DNA of 64,000 nucleotides from Wyeomyia smithii (taxonomy: Eukaryota; Arthropoda; Insecta; Diptera; Culicidae), in the NCBI RefSeq assembly GCF_029784165.1, contig NC_073694.1, forward strand, positions 34,639,506 through 34,703,505, in the 5' to 3' direction. Shown piece by piece: positions 34,814-46,589 of this stretch (the first letter of the stretch is position 1; the number at the start of each line of letters is the position of its first letter). A program made the translations under genes and the position numbers. The notes under the pieces are model-generated. The model ran no database searches. It was not told the DNA's origin and saw nothing but the letters and a program-made list of their open reading frames with translations.

Positions 34814-35767
34814 CAGTGTCGGACATAAGTTAAGCAACTAGGTTGAGGTATGCAAACCAGACTCAAAAAATATTGACCTAAGCGACGCTCATTGCTTTCG
34901 GGTTCGGATAATGTTTTTTTTTTTTTCATTTACATCATTTCAGAAAGATTGCAGTTATTTATTTGGAAATAACATTATGTAAGTATAGAAGAAGTTGAAA
35001 TACGATGATTTTTAAAACGTCAAAAAATAAGAACTGAAAGATATCAATTGATTATAGCTGATTTTCTTAATGTTTTGTTGCATATGTTTTATGCTATTGC
35101 TGTGCATCGTCGTGAGCCAAGTCTTAATTGTTCCCTATTTCGGATCCTGATGTAAACAGTCGTTTCCAGAGCAACGTTCGATTACGCGGACCACTCGTGG
35201 GCTAGTTTTTCTCTAACGGCCGGAACGGGCAGCCGTTTCAACCTTTTCTTTTTCTTTATATCGCTTCACTAGGCGAAATACCTACCACTGACTGGTGAAT
35301 ACCAAAAAGTTCACTTAGTTCTTTGTGAATACGTCCTTGTTGAATGAATTCAACTTTTTTTTTGGTTTCAAGTCGTTACTGTACACATTACGTGACATTT
35401 CTACAGATCACTTTGCTCAGTACTTCAGCAAATAATGAAAACTCCTAAATTCAACAATATTTGTTCAATTCAACAAGTTTGAGAGTTAGGAACTGTAAAA
35501 CAGTAGTAATTGTCCACGTAATAACCTATATCGACCACTTTGTTTACCAAATTTGCGAGTTGCCTAAATTATGTCGCACTTAATTAATATTTTTGAACAA
35601 TGCTGCCAATAAACTTCTCACAACGTGATTCTACAAAATGGTGTGTAATGGCTTGTTGTTAGAGTAACATATGGATTGAATAAATACTTGCAAAAGTGAT
35701 TCTACTTCAAGCAATAATAAAAGTTATTTGTTGTACCACCCAGTTGCTTAACTAATGTCCGACACTG
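34814..35767 (-). mobile_element. Non-autonomous Tc1-like element
   Basis: TIRs of 32 bp match at 29 positions (CAGTGTCGGACATAAGTTAA on the left, CAGTGTCGGACATTAGTTAA reverse-complemented on the right) with TA on each side (34812-34813, 35768-35769). Minus-strand remnants include HKELSELFGIHQSVVGI, a Tc1-type helix-turn-helix, and a PRNRTLLWKR block. The catalytic domain is absent, so this is an internally deleted, inactive copy. Confidence 0.8.
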
Positions 35768-36136
35768 TATATGAAAATATATGTCCCAAAAAAAATCGAT
35801 GTTGAAAAAGTCAAGGTGCTCAGCCCTGAATTGAGAGATAATGTTATTTATAGCATTTTTGTAAAACATTTCGACATTCTAAAAAATTGTTTTCAGGTTT
35901 ATGAAAACATGACTTTTATAAGCTACAAACCCACTTTTTTGCACTTTTTTCAATTCTGTTCGATTCCTATACTTTTTCGTACTTTTTTTTATTTTTGTGG
36001 GGTTGTTTTCGAATATTTTGCATGATTTGGTTCAGCATTGTATTCTGTTTTTTGACTCCCAGAGCCCATTAAACACCACAAAAAAAAATTTCTAATAATT
36101 TTTAGATAAAACTCTTCAAAACACAAATAAAAAAAT

Positions 36137-39100
36137 ACCATCTGCCTACTCTTATTTCAATTACAAACGGGTCAACTCGCATGGGACCAATTGACATTCC
36201 GTATGACCTCACACGGAATGTCGATTGGAAGTTATACGAGGAAATGATTTCAAAAGCGGTCGAGTCGATTCAACATCATCCACCACTTGAAGAATACAAC
36301 CTCCTCGCGGGCTTGATTCTCGACGCCGCGTTGCAAGCCCAAACGAAGAAATATCCCGGCGTAACGATCAAAGAACGGCCTCCCACTCCGTGGTGGGACC
36401 AAGAGTGCTCCGATGTCTACACGCAAAGATCCGACGCGTTTAAGACCTACCAGAAGGGAGGTATACCCGACGACTATATACGGTATTCGGAGCTTAATAC
36501 CAAGCTTAAAAGCCTGGCTAAAGCAAAGAAACGCGGATATTGGCGTCGGTTCGTGAACGAGACGTCGAGGGAGACATCGATGAGGACTCTTTGGAACACA
36601 GCCCGAAGAATGCGGAATCGCGTAACGGTCAACGAAAGCGAGGAGTCTTCAAGTCGGTGGATATTTGATTTTGCCAGGAAAGTATGTCCGGACTCTGTTC
36701 CTGAGCAAAACATTGTTCGCGATGCGTCTCCGGGCCACGACGCGATTGAATCGCCTTTTACGATGGCAGAATTTTCAGTTGCCCTCCTGTCCTGTAACAA
36801 TAACGCGCCTGGGTTAGATAGAATCAAATTCAACTTGTTGAAGAATCTACCCGGCAATGCCAAGAGGCGCTTGTTGAACTTGTTCAATAAGTTCCTGGAG
36901 CAAAATATTGTACCGCAGGATTGGAGGCAAGTGAAGGTGATCGCCATCCAAAAACCTGGGAAACCAGCTTCTGATCACAACTCTTATAGGCCGATTGCAA
37001 TGCTATCCTGTATCCGGAAATTGATGGAAAAAATGATACTCCGTCGTTTAGACCATTGGGTCGAATCAAATGGTCTACTATCAGATACTCAATTTGGCTT
37101 CCGCCGCGCCAAAGGGACGAATGATTGTCTTGCGTTGCTTTCAACAGATATTCAGCTGGCGTATGCTCGCAAAGAACAAATGGCGTCTGCGTTCTTGGAC
37201 ATAAAGGGGGCTTTTGATTCCGTTTCTATTGACATTCTTTCGGGTAAACTTCACCGACAAGGATTTTCTCCAATTTTGAACAATTTTTTGCACAATTTGT
37301 TGTCCGAAAAGGCAAATTGAGTGAATTTTCTTCGTACAATAACCGGACAATGGTGGGGAGCCCATCCAGGAGACCTTATAAGGCTTTACCAAACAACGAT
37401 ATTGTCTGTTATTGAGTACGGGTGTTTCTGCTTCCGCTCCGCAGCAAACACACATTTGATCAAACTGGAGCGAATACAATATCGTTGTTTGCGTATCGCC
37501 TTGGGTTGCATGCAATCGACCCATACGATGAGTTTGGAGATCTTAGCTGGAGTACTACCATTGAAAAACCGCTTCTGGAGCCTGTCTTCTCGTATTCTAA
37601 TCAAATGTGAGGTCTTGAACCGTCCCGTGATTGAAAATTTTGAAAGGTTAATCGAACTTAATTCTCAAACCCGTTTTATGACATTGTATTTCAATCACAT
37701 GTCCCAAAATATTAACCCTTCTTCGAATATTCCAAATCGTGTCGACTTATCAAATACTTCTGATTCTACTGTGTTTTTCGATACATCCATGATAGAAGAA
37801 ACTCGTGGAATCCCGGATCATTTACGCGTGCAGCAGATCCCTAAAATTTTTTCCAATAAATATCGAAACATCAACTGCGACAATACCCGAGCAGGACAAA
37901 ATTTCATTATAATATCACAACCAGGTATTGGAAATACACCTCATTTTGATCTTAATATGGTTTACATAGTTGGTAAAATAACAAAAAATAATACCAAAAT
38001 ATTGTTCCTCCAAGACTATATGAATAACAAAGCTTGATATTTCAATAACAAACCAAGAATTTGCATTAAAAATCACGAAAATGACCGATTCAGATATTTT
38101 CAACTTATTGAACACTGATCGCATAACTGATACATCATAAATAATCAATGTCGAACAATTTTCACTTAAAAACTCACTTTTAATCAGATATTTTAGAATC
38201 ATCTCAAACATCTCATTGAAGGCATAGCGAGATATGATATCAAAATTTTATGATATTTTCTTATGCACGTTTGAAACGTGAATATCTTTCAAATAACACG
38301 ATAAGTCCTTATAACTAAATATGTTATTGATGAGTTATGATTTTGTTATCCTCTCCTGCCCGGGTATGTACTACACTGACGGATCACTTCTTGATGGGTC
38401 CACTGGCTTCGGTATCTTCAATAACAATTTAACCGTCTCCCATAAGCTCGATAATCCTGCTTCTGTTTACGTCGCAGAATTAGCTGCAATTCAGTACACC
38501 CTAGGAATTATCGAAAAAATGCCCACGGACCATTATTTCATCTTTACGGACAGTCTCAGTTCCATTGAGGCTCTCCGATCGATGAAAGATGTTAAGCACT
38601 CTCCGTATTTCCTGGGGAAAATACGGGAACATCTGAGTGCTTTATCCGAAAAATCTACTCAGATTACCTTAGCGTGGGTCCCTTCTCACTGCTCGATACC
38701 GGGTAATGAGAAAGCGGACTCTTTGGCTAAGGTGGGCGCAACAAACGGTGATATTTATGAAAGACCAATTGCCTTTAATGAATTTTTCGCATTTGTACGT
38801 CAGAATACGATCTTCAGTTGGCAAAATTCTTGGACCAAGGGGGAACTGGGAAGGTGGTTACATTCCATAATCCCCAAGGTGTCGACGAACCCGTGGTTCA
38901 AGGGGTTGGATGTAGGTCGGGATTTCATTTGCGTGATGTCTCGGCTTATGTCCAATCACTATAGATTTGACGCGCATCTCCGTCGTGTTGGGCTCGGGGA
39001 AAGTGGTATCTGTGCCTGTGGTGAAGGTTATCACGACATAGAGCACGTTGTTTGGTCATGCCCTGTACACCGTGACAGGTCTAGATTAATAGCTTCCCTG

Positions 39101-39214
39101 CAGGCCGAAGGTAGGCAGCCGGCTGTTCCTGTTCGTGATGTCTTGGCGAGCCGTGACCTATCCTACATGTCCCTTATATACGTTTTCCTGAAATCCATCC
39201 ACGCCCCAGTTTAG
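36137..39214 (+). pseudogene. ORF2 remnant of I-like copy 2 (RT core deleted, MITE-disrupted)
   Basis: The first open part (to 37320) covers the endonuclease-RT linker and RT through FLDIKGAFD, ending ...LLSEKAN then stop. At 37310-37320 the sequence jumps to NFLRTITGQ: about 445 bp present in copy 1 (2226-2670), including GLPQGSC and LADD, are gone, with a few filler bases. The frame resumes to 37884, is cut by the MITE, and resumes at 38365 with YTDGS and the complete RNase H (AELAA, FTDS, GNEKAD) and the C-terminal CACGEGYHDIEHVVWSC motif, with stop at 39214. One codon near 39080 is missing relative to copy 1. It cannot give active RT. Confidence 0.9.
37886..38364. mobile_element. 479-bp MITE, TA-flanked, inside I-like copy 2
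   Basis: Exactly removable: copy 1 reads GACAATATGTAC across the site, while copy 2 has the insert between two TA dinucleotides (37884-37885 and 38365-38366). Ends are CCCGAGCAGGACAAAAT and, reverse-complemented, CCCGGGCAGGAGAGGATAAC. TA duplication suggests Tc1/mariner mobilisation. No transposase. Confidence 0.88.
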
Positions 39215-40715
39215 TCCTATTCCCTTCCGCCTACATCCAACCAAACGACAAGAACACGTTAAGACCCCGGAACCGGAAACAGCAATCAGACCCGCACGAT
39301 ACTCTCAAGGCCCGAGGTAAACAATTCGATATGCCAGTCAGTAATATCTTGGCCCAGCAGCGGAACAAATTTAATATGCTGCTTACCTATGGCAATGAAA
39401 ATCATCAAACAGCAAACCTGTGCTTTTAATGCAAAATATTCTAGCTTTAAGTTAGATTTAGTTTCAGCTCGTAGTCGGCAGCGAGGATAAAAAATTTGCT
39501 TTTAGTTATTAAGATACTTTAGAAAGTAAGCTACCAGATATAATTGGCGCCGTTAAACATTGAATTTAATTTGTGCCGTGTCAAATAAACTATAGATGAG
39601 GAAAAAAAAAACAAATAAAAAAATTTTTTGAGCAAGAACTGAAATTTTCATTGCGAAGCGAGATTTACCACGACAATTTACATAAAAAAAGATACTTGAT
39701 ATCTTATCGGGGAGCTGAGATATTGGCATTTTTCTATGTGATGGAAAACTACAACATTTAACAAACATGTTAAATAACTGTTTTATTTTGGGAGATAAAA
39801 AATAACACTGTTCAGAAAACAAATGCATTTTTGGATGGCTGATAACATAGTAGAAGGTTTCAAAATTTGGAAAAATCTGCGAAAAAAGCTAGAACGAAAA
39901 TTATGATTTTTCGTGCCTTCTAATAGAAAACTCAATGTTGCTCGTAATATGTAAGAGATAGAAACATGATATCTTCGGTAAAGTTTTTTGTTTTAAGATA
40001 ACCTTAAACTTTGCCGAAGACTCCTTGCGTCTGTCTTATTCTGATTAAAAAGTTAATTTTTTTATCTCACTTTTTGGTGGTTTGATCACCCATCTTTCTA
40101 CATTAAGAGATGCATTTTCGAATATTCTGAAACTCCTCCGAACATACCTTATGGCTATAATCAATATTTGAATCACTATTTAGGAAATTATACGCACAAA
40201 CGGCAAAATAAAGCACTGCACAATGGAGATTTAGTGGCATTTTTGACAAAATGCATAGTTTTCCACCACATGTAAAAACCCCAATATCTCAGCCCCCGAT
40301 AAAATATCAAGGATATTTTTTCATGTAAGTTTTCGTCTTGAATTCCGCTTTGCAGTAAAAATTTCAGTTCTTGATCAAAAAAATTTTTTATATGTGTTTT
40401 GAAGGGTTTTATGTGAAAATTATAAGGAAAATTCACTTTTTTGTGATGTTTAGTGGGCTCTGTGAGTCAAATAATTGAATGCGATGCTGAACCAAACCAT
40501 ACAAAATTTTCGAAAACAACCCCACAAAAATAAAAAAATATATGGAAAAATGTAGGAATCGAACAGATTTGGTTTTGTAGCTTGAAAAAGTAATTTTTTC
40601 ATAAATCACGTTTGGGAAACCTGAAAACGACCTTTTAGAAAGTCGAAATGTTCTACAAAAATGCTATAAACAACATTATCTTTCAATTTGGGGCTGACCA
40701 CCTTGACTTTTTCAA

Positions 40716-41524
40716 CATCGATTTTTTTTGGACAGCCTTGATCTGTTAAGCAGAAAGCCAGATGTCTGGGTGACCGAGTATCTAGAGACTACGCGTCGAT
40801 ACCTTCCATGAGTTCGTGTTTTATACAGATAGATTATCAACGCGATATAGTTGTCGGTATAATCTCACCGAGAAAACGAAAGTGGCGAGACGTTAACGTG
40901 GATAGAACTTTTGTAGCATTCGTAACATTGTGTAGTCGGCTGAGATAAATCAATGGGATATTCTTTTCGGTACTTACTAAATGATTTGCTAAGGAAATAT
41001 TCGAATATTTTAGTCTGTCTTGATTTAGTCGCAGGTACGGATTCCTCGCATGCTTTTTTTTACCGTGGTATATCAAACAGAATGAGTTCGGATCGCGTAA
41101 TAATTTTCGCGGAGGTTATTTTGAACTTATAGGCGCGATATTTGTTATTATGAACCCGGTACTCGAACTCAGCGCATCGTTTACCAAAACGAAACCTGCT
41201 GCAAACCCTACCCTTTTCTCCAACATCCCAGTGATTTCTCGTGGAAGTGCAGAGGTGTTCTCGGCTTCCAATAAAGCGAGTATCACGTCAACATATTCCT
41301 ATACACATTCCTCCTTTGACCTGCATTCGGATGCGGCCGGCGCTGGTATTGCCTAATATAAAGATTAAGGTCACCAGTTTTTACACATCGAGGATGAATG
41401 ATAGTCCCAAGCATCATCCATTGGTTCTCTGTGTAACAACAGCTGATCTGGCAATAACGGAGTAGCAACCGCGGGCGGTCAATCATGCTCATGCTCATGC
41501 TCATCGATTTTTTTTGGACAGCCT
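40716..41524. repeat. Perfect 23-bp direct repeat flanking 763 bp
   Basis: The foldback terminus CATCGATTTTTTTTGGACAGCCT occurs at 40716-40738 and again, identical, at 41502-41524, preceded there by three CATGCT units. The sequence between (40739-41501) is unrelated to the foldback. Confidence 0.8.
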
Positions 41525-43103
41525 AATATGTATTCTTTTGCAATTGAAAATAAAATTGTGTTTTTGAATGCTTAGAGAAAAATCGTGAAGTAGATTTGGT
41601 TAGTGTGCCTGAAGATCATGAAAATCCTGTGCTAGGTTTGTGTAACTTTTTAGCTTTTCTCATTTTTGCCGATGTTAAACAAGTAAACAATTTTTGTAAA
41701 AACTTGTTTCTGGAAGTATAATCAGTTCGTTTTTTTTGTGTATAACTGATTTTAATTGTGATAACATGATTATCACATGATAAATCGTCATGCTCAAACT
41801 TTTGTAGGAGTATGTGGCGGGACTATCATCATCCTCAGCTGAGCATATAACTACAACAAGTCCTGAAAAATAAACTTTTGCCTCTCCCAGTATCTATGGA
41901 GTTAAATGAAAAACAATTTTGAAACATCGATTCATTTATTTTCTTTTATCGTTGGAACATCTGATTTCAGAAAAAAAACAAAAAAAGGTTGGTAATTTGC
42001 ACTAACAGCTCCACCGCATGCATGTTGTGGAGGTGAAAAGCAACTGCGAAACGGAAGTATCGTAATCTATCCGACAAAACAAAACCGAAACAAACTGTTA
42101 ACTCCTGATAAAATTTGTTACCCTTCGTAAGTGCATGCTGAAATAGTGATGTTGTTTTTGTTTGAGCTCTGCTGATGTAGTAAAAATGACATTATCTATG
42201 CATAAAACAATCCAACGATTAAAATAAAAATTACAGGTTCGATTTTATATTACAGAAGTGAAACGGTGCATGATTTCAAAAGCGCAAACAGTTATTGTTA
42301 ATAAAACTTATTAATTATAGAAAGAAAAACTACCGTTCCGCGGAATAATATTTATTGCTTGATTGAAGCTAGTGAACCGCTCGATTCAAAATTAGCCTTC
42401 CACTAGATGAGTTCAAAGTACTATACTTTTTACACATTCAATAAGACTGGCTACGGGTTTGAAATTTGGAAAATTGCACTCTTGGTACGGATCTATAATT
42501 CACCACTTTTATCCGAAACCGATACAGAGTATCATGCCAATGTATAACCTCTGTTCGTACGCGGAAACATGTGCATCTCAGTTTCGTTTTTTTGTTTCAA
42601 TTATACACTCTTCACTAAGAGAAGAAAGAAATGACCACAATAATCGGTGGAGGAGGGAAAAAAACAACACACCTGTCTCACCCACGGAGCGGGTGGTAAT
42701 TAGGTGGGTCTCGACCCGCATAGGAAACTCTCGACTCGCGCCTCCGCACCCGCAATCGCTGTGCGCAAATCCAGCCGCAATGCCGGAGTTCGGCAATAAA
42801 TGCCATTACAATGCATCATCATTATTATTTGCTGCGCGGAGATCAAAGTTTTGAAACATCATTAAAAATTCACTCTCCCGCTCGCAATCAGCAGCCAAGC
42901 AACAACCAATCATGAGTATTCGACAGGTGGGTTCGAAGCGCTCTCTTGCTACTATTTTCACCGTGGGATTGTTGTTTATTTTTTGCTGCGCTTTCTAGGG
43001 GGAAAGGTGTTAAACATGCGCTTTTGCAGGGACTATCAGGGACTATTTACCGAGCTGTAGAGATAAAATAATATACGATTGAATACAAAAAACATTGGTA
43101 CCA
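40739..43103. other. Unassigned sequence
   Basis: Includes GC-richer patches at 41150-41350 and 42640-42800. The longest frame (42459-42854, 131 codons) has no motif. It may be partly single-copy host DNA; nothing can be named. Confidence 0.35.
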
Positions 43104-43117
43104 TCAGATTTAAAGAA

Positions 43118-43467
43118 GCGGGGGCCTAGTGTGGTTGGTAACGTCTCCGCCAACCACGCTCGACGCCTGGGTTCGAATCCCACCGCCGACATAGGTGTCG
43201 ATGGTTGTGAGGTGGCGTGATCCACTCACAACCAACCCAACTGGTCTAGATTCAATCCTAGCCGACACCGGGAGATTTTCTGAGGCAAAAAATCTCTGGG
43301 ATCACGCCTTCCATCGCATGAGGAAGTAAAGCCGTTGGCGCCGGTCCGTTAATAAACGGGTCGTGAGTTAGGGTCCTAGGTGTGGAGTCGCCTCCCTGGG
43401 CGTCGGTGATTGGCCACAACAGTGGCGGAACTAGACCGACGGAAAATAAGCGAGAATAAAAAAAAAA
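43118..43467 (+). mobile_element. tRNA-headed SINE, family A, copy 3 (full length)
   Basis: Best copy: perfect 14-bp TSD TCAGATTTAAAGAA at 43104-43117 and 43468-43481. It has head GGGGGCCTAGTGTGG, B box GGTTCGAATCC, a ~260-bp body and tail GAATAAAAAAAAA. Nearly identical to 8174, 14806 and 50590. Confidence 0.93.
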
Positions 43468-43481
43468 TCAGATTTAAAGAA

Positions 43482-46400
43482 TGATTTTTTCGACAAAAAA
43501 GGCAATTACATTCACTATGAAGATAGTTTTAGTTTTAAATCGCAAACATGTCGATGCTGGTCATTTGTGAGATATGTTGATTCAAAACATGTTTGAAGTG
43601 TTTACAGTATCGAGTTTTTTTTTCAGTATTTTACTAGCGCTGCGAGTATTTTTTTTGCCATTATTTATTTGCAATTTTAAAAGGAGTCCCCTCGTCAGTC
43701 GGAATTGATGTTTATTATTATTATTATTATATTTTTTTTTTAATGTAACGCAAAGGAATAATCTTTTGCATTTACTCATGGGAAAGTTTTATCATGAAAA
43801 AAATGTTGTTCGTAAAAAAAATGCCGAACAGGATTACGAAAAAACTACTTAAGCAATTTTCATAAAAAAAATTTCACAATGAACATAATTGAATACGTAA
43901 CTACTCCAGCATATAATAATTAAACCTATTTTTTAGTTTCTCAACGCTTTTATTGCAAAATAATTGGCATTATAGATTTGGTTTATTTTTTCATTATTAT
44001 TTTTGGATAGATTATGGCAAAAGTACATGACTATATGAAGAAAACCCTTTGAAATGATAACGACACTGAATTATCACATTGATGAGTAAGTAGTGGATTT
44101 CGTGTTTTCATTGGTGAAGGTAGAAATACAGTAGTGAAGAGAGAAATTTACATTTTCTCCGTATCTAATTTCTTTCTCGACCAGCTGTTCAAGTCTAATC
44201 GCCCCAAACGGTCGCTAGAGACGCGCGAATCACTTTCGGGGTCTGTTGGAACGTTGCGTGAGCACGTCTCACGGAAGATGCCTAAAAACGAATGTTTTCT
44301 GGCGATTATTACTACCGCTTTCAAACATTAAACATATACACACGGCCGCTTGTTGTCACCTTAATGGGCATCCACTCGTGGCGGCTGTAAAGTTTAGTTA
44401 GAGATGGATGAAACAAAAAAAAAGTTGGAAATACGCGTACGCCGGCCATAAAGGTCATCCGATTGTTTTGGCCTATTGGGACACCCAGCGAGTCTAAACG
44501 TTTGTTCATTCTTGAATCCCTTTCCCCCCAGCCCGTTGCGGGCTCTACGTGACCAACTAGACACCACAAGAATCCGCTTGTTTAACGATGATGATGATGG
44601 CGATGATAGTGCGAACGAGTTCCGAGTTGCCGTCTTTGGATAAAATTAGACCGCAAAACGGCACAAGATGTAATCAGAGAACGGCAGCCTCCGTTAGACG
44701 CGACGGATGGATGCAACGCTCTATTTCTGTACGAGGGGATTCGATGGCGACATTGCAGTGTTTGTTGAAGAGTCGTCGAAGTCGCTAGGTGGTCATTGCG
44801 TAACTTTTCAGTGCACTCAAACCGCGCTGACATAATTGGTTGTATTCTCAGACAGCCACACTGGCGCTCAAGATCAGTGCTGTATTCTCAGCTCTCTCTG
44901 TTTCTCGAGGCTGACAGACAGATAGGCAGAATTCAATACAACTGTGACAGATTGCGTGGATTGATTTCATTCGAATGAAACTTGATATATTCTTAAGTGT
45001 CAGTATTGCAATCCTACGTCAGTTTGGAGTGCGTTATAAAACATGCTATCAATTCTGAACCAGCTGATTAAACTGATTTATAATATCGTTCATGCAGTGA
45101 GCCCGAAACCGGTTTCGAACAGTAATCTACCGTTCGAACAAAACTTTTCTGATCACAATTAACTTCATTTGTCACTGTGAGCGATTATTAGCGTAACCTG
45201 AAAATGCCACATGATTTCAGCAGGTTTAGGTTGAAATTTGGAACATACTTTTATGATGTATTGGAGTCTAACCGAATTGGCATTCGTTCAGGTTTTGTTC
45301 ATTGACAAAGACAAGCCAGCTGAAATTAGTGACCTTGTATCTGCCCAAAAACTGTCTCCTGTTCCCGACTACCGGAACAGACAGAGTCGACCTAAAATCA
45401 AAACGCTGTTGGTGCCAGCCCAATTTTAGTGAACAGACGGAACGAACACTTTAACAACTAGGGGTTCGCAGAGACGTCGAACAATAAAAACATAATTATA
45501 GATCTTTCCGATTTCTATAAAATTGTGCGCCTATTTAAAGCGCTGTCCAATGGCGCTTCCATCAGCACCTCATCAGATCGAACCATACTTGTTGAACTAA
45601 GTTGAATGGTCCTCCTATCAACTTTCCAAAACTCACATGCCGAACTTTCAACACCACCAGCTGCACTGTGAGAAACAACATCTTAACCTGATCACCCATG
45701 AATCGCCTCCAGTAAACTTTTGCTTTCATCTGGTCGACTTATATACAAAAAGTTATGAATGCAGCCACTTCCGAAACTGTTTTTACTTGGCATTTTTTAT
45801 CGGCTAGCCGCAAGTGTAGTGCTGGTGAAAATCTCGCAACCAAAAAAAAATAACGCGCACGAGGTCGATTAACTGCGCTTTTTCCTCAAACCGAAATAGT
45901 TTCGGGCGTCTTTGCGGAATCTTAAGGCCTTCTCTGTTGGGGTAGCGGGCCATGGCAGGAAAAGTGGCAGCTATCAAAATATAGGATGAATACATTCAAT
46001 TCATTGCGGCAATCTCCTCTTGCTCTCGCGTGCTTCGGCTGTTCGAGTACGATTTCGCTACCTGCACCGCAATCGACGCCGCTGTGCTGCGTTTCGCGTT
46101 GCCGTTGAAGAAATTATTCGTCTCTCCAACGGCGCATTCGCAATCATCGACGACGGCATGCATGGACCACTTGTAGCTCAGTCGAGGAGGGAGGCAATTA
46201 TGCACAAACTGAGAGCATATCGGTGACGACTCGGCTTCCTGTTCCGATACTCGAAAGTATTTGGAAAAAATACAATACATGCTCTATCTTTGCAGTAATC
46301 ACAATGATTTGGAGTGAAATAATACTTATTCGACTCGGTAGATAGCGGGTTGCATTGCTATCGATAACACTGCAATAAGACTAATAATTTTATTCCGATT

Positions 46401-46589
46401 TTATCTATCCATCCTCAGGTAACAAAATGTAGGGCTACTTGGTCTTATTTAATTTCGTAAACGAGCTTATTGCAGCCTCAACTGTTATAAAAAACAACAG
46501 GTTGAACACGCTAAAGTTGTGCGAAACCACATCAGTATTGTTGCGAGGTTTTTTGTGACATATCTTTTGTATATATGTATAGCACTTAC
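43482..46589. other. Unassigned sequence
   Basis: No supported gene. GC-richer patches at 44170-44290, 44530-44780 and 46010-46250 carry short frames on both strands (up to 94 codons) without recognisable motifs. They do not match other repeats in the window, so single-copy regulatory or exon sequence is possible. Confidence 0.35.

Larger units (their letters stand above)
36137..39610 (+). mobile_element. I-like retrotransposon copy 2, 5'-truncated
   Basis: Flanked by a perfect 14-bp TSD ACAAATAAAAAAAT (36123-36136, 39611-39624) and ending in an A-tail. It begins at the position equivalent to 3844 of copy 1, so the leader, ORF1 and most of the endonuclease are missing. It is nearly identical to copy 1 over the shared part, so the insertion is recent. 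It carries a 445-bp deletion in RT and a 479-bp MITE. Confidence 0.92.
35783..40738. mobile_element. Foldback element split by I-like copy 2
   Basis: The left arm (35783-36136 continuing at 39625-39750) and the right arm (40235-40738, inverted) share CAAAAAAAATCGATG termini, TTGTGGGGTTGTTTTCGAA, ACACCACAAAAA-type and ATTTCAGTTCTT blocks. Removing the 3.5-kb retrotransposon and one TSD leaves a palindrome of about 1.5 kb with ~490-bp arms and a ~480-bp spacer. No coding sequence. Confidence 0.65.
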
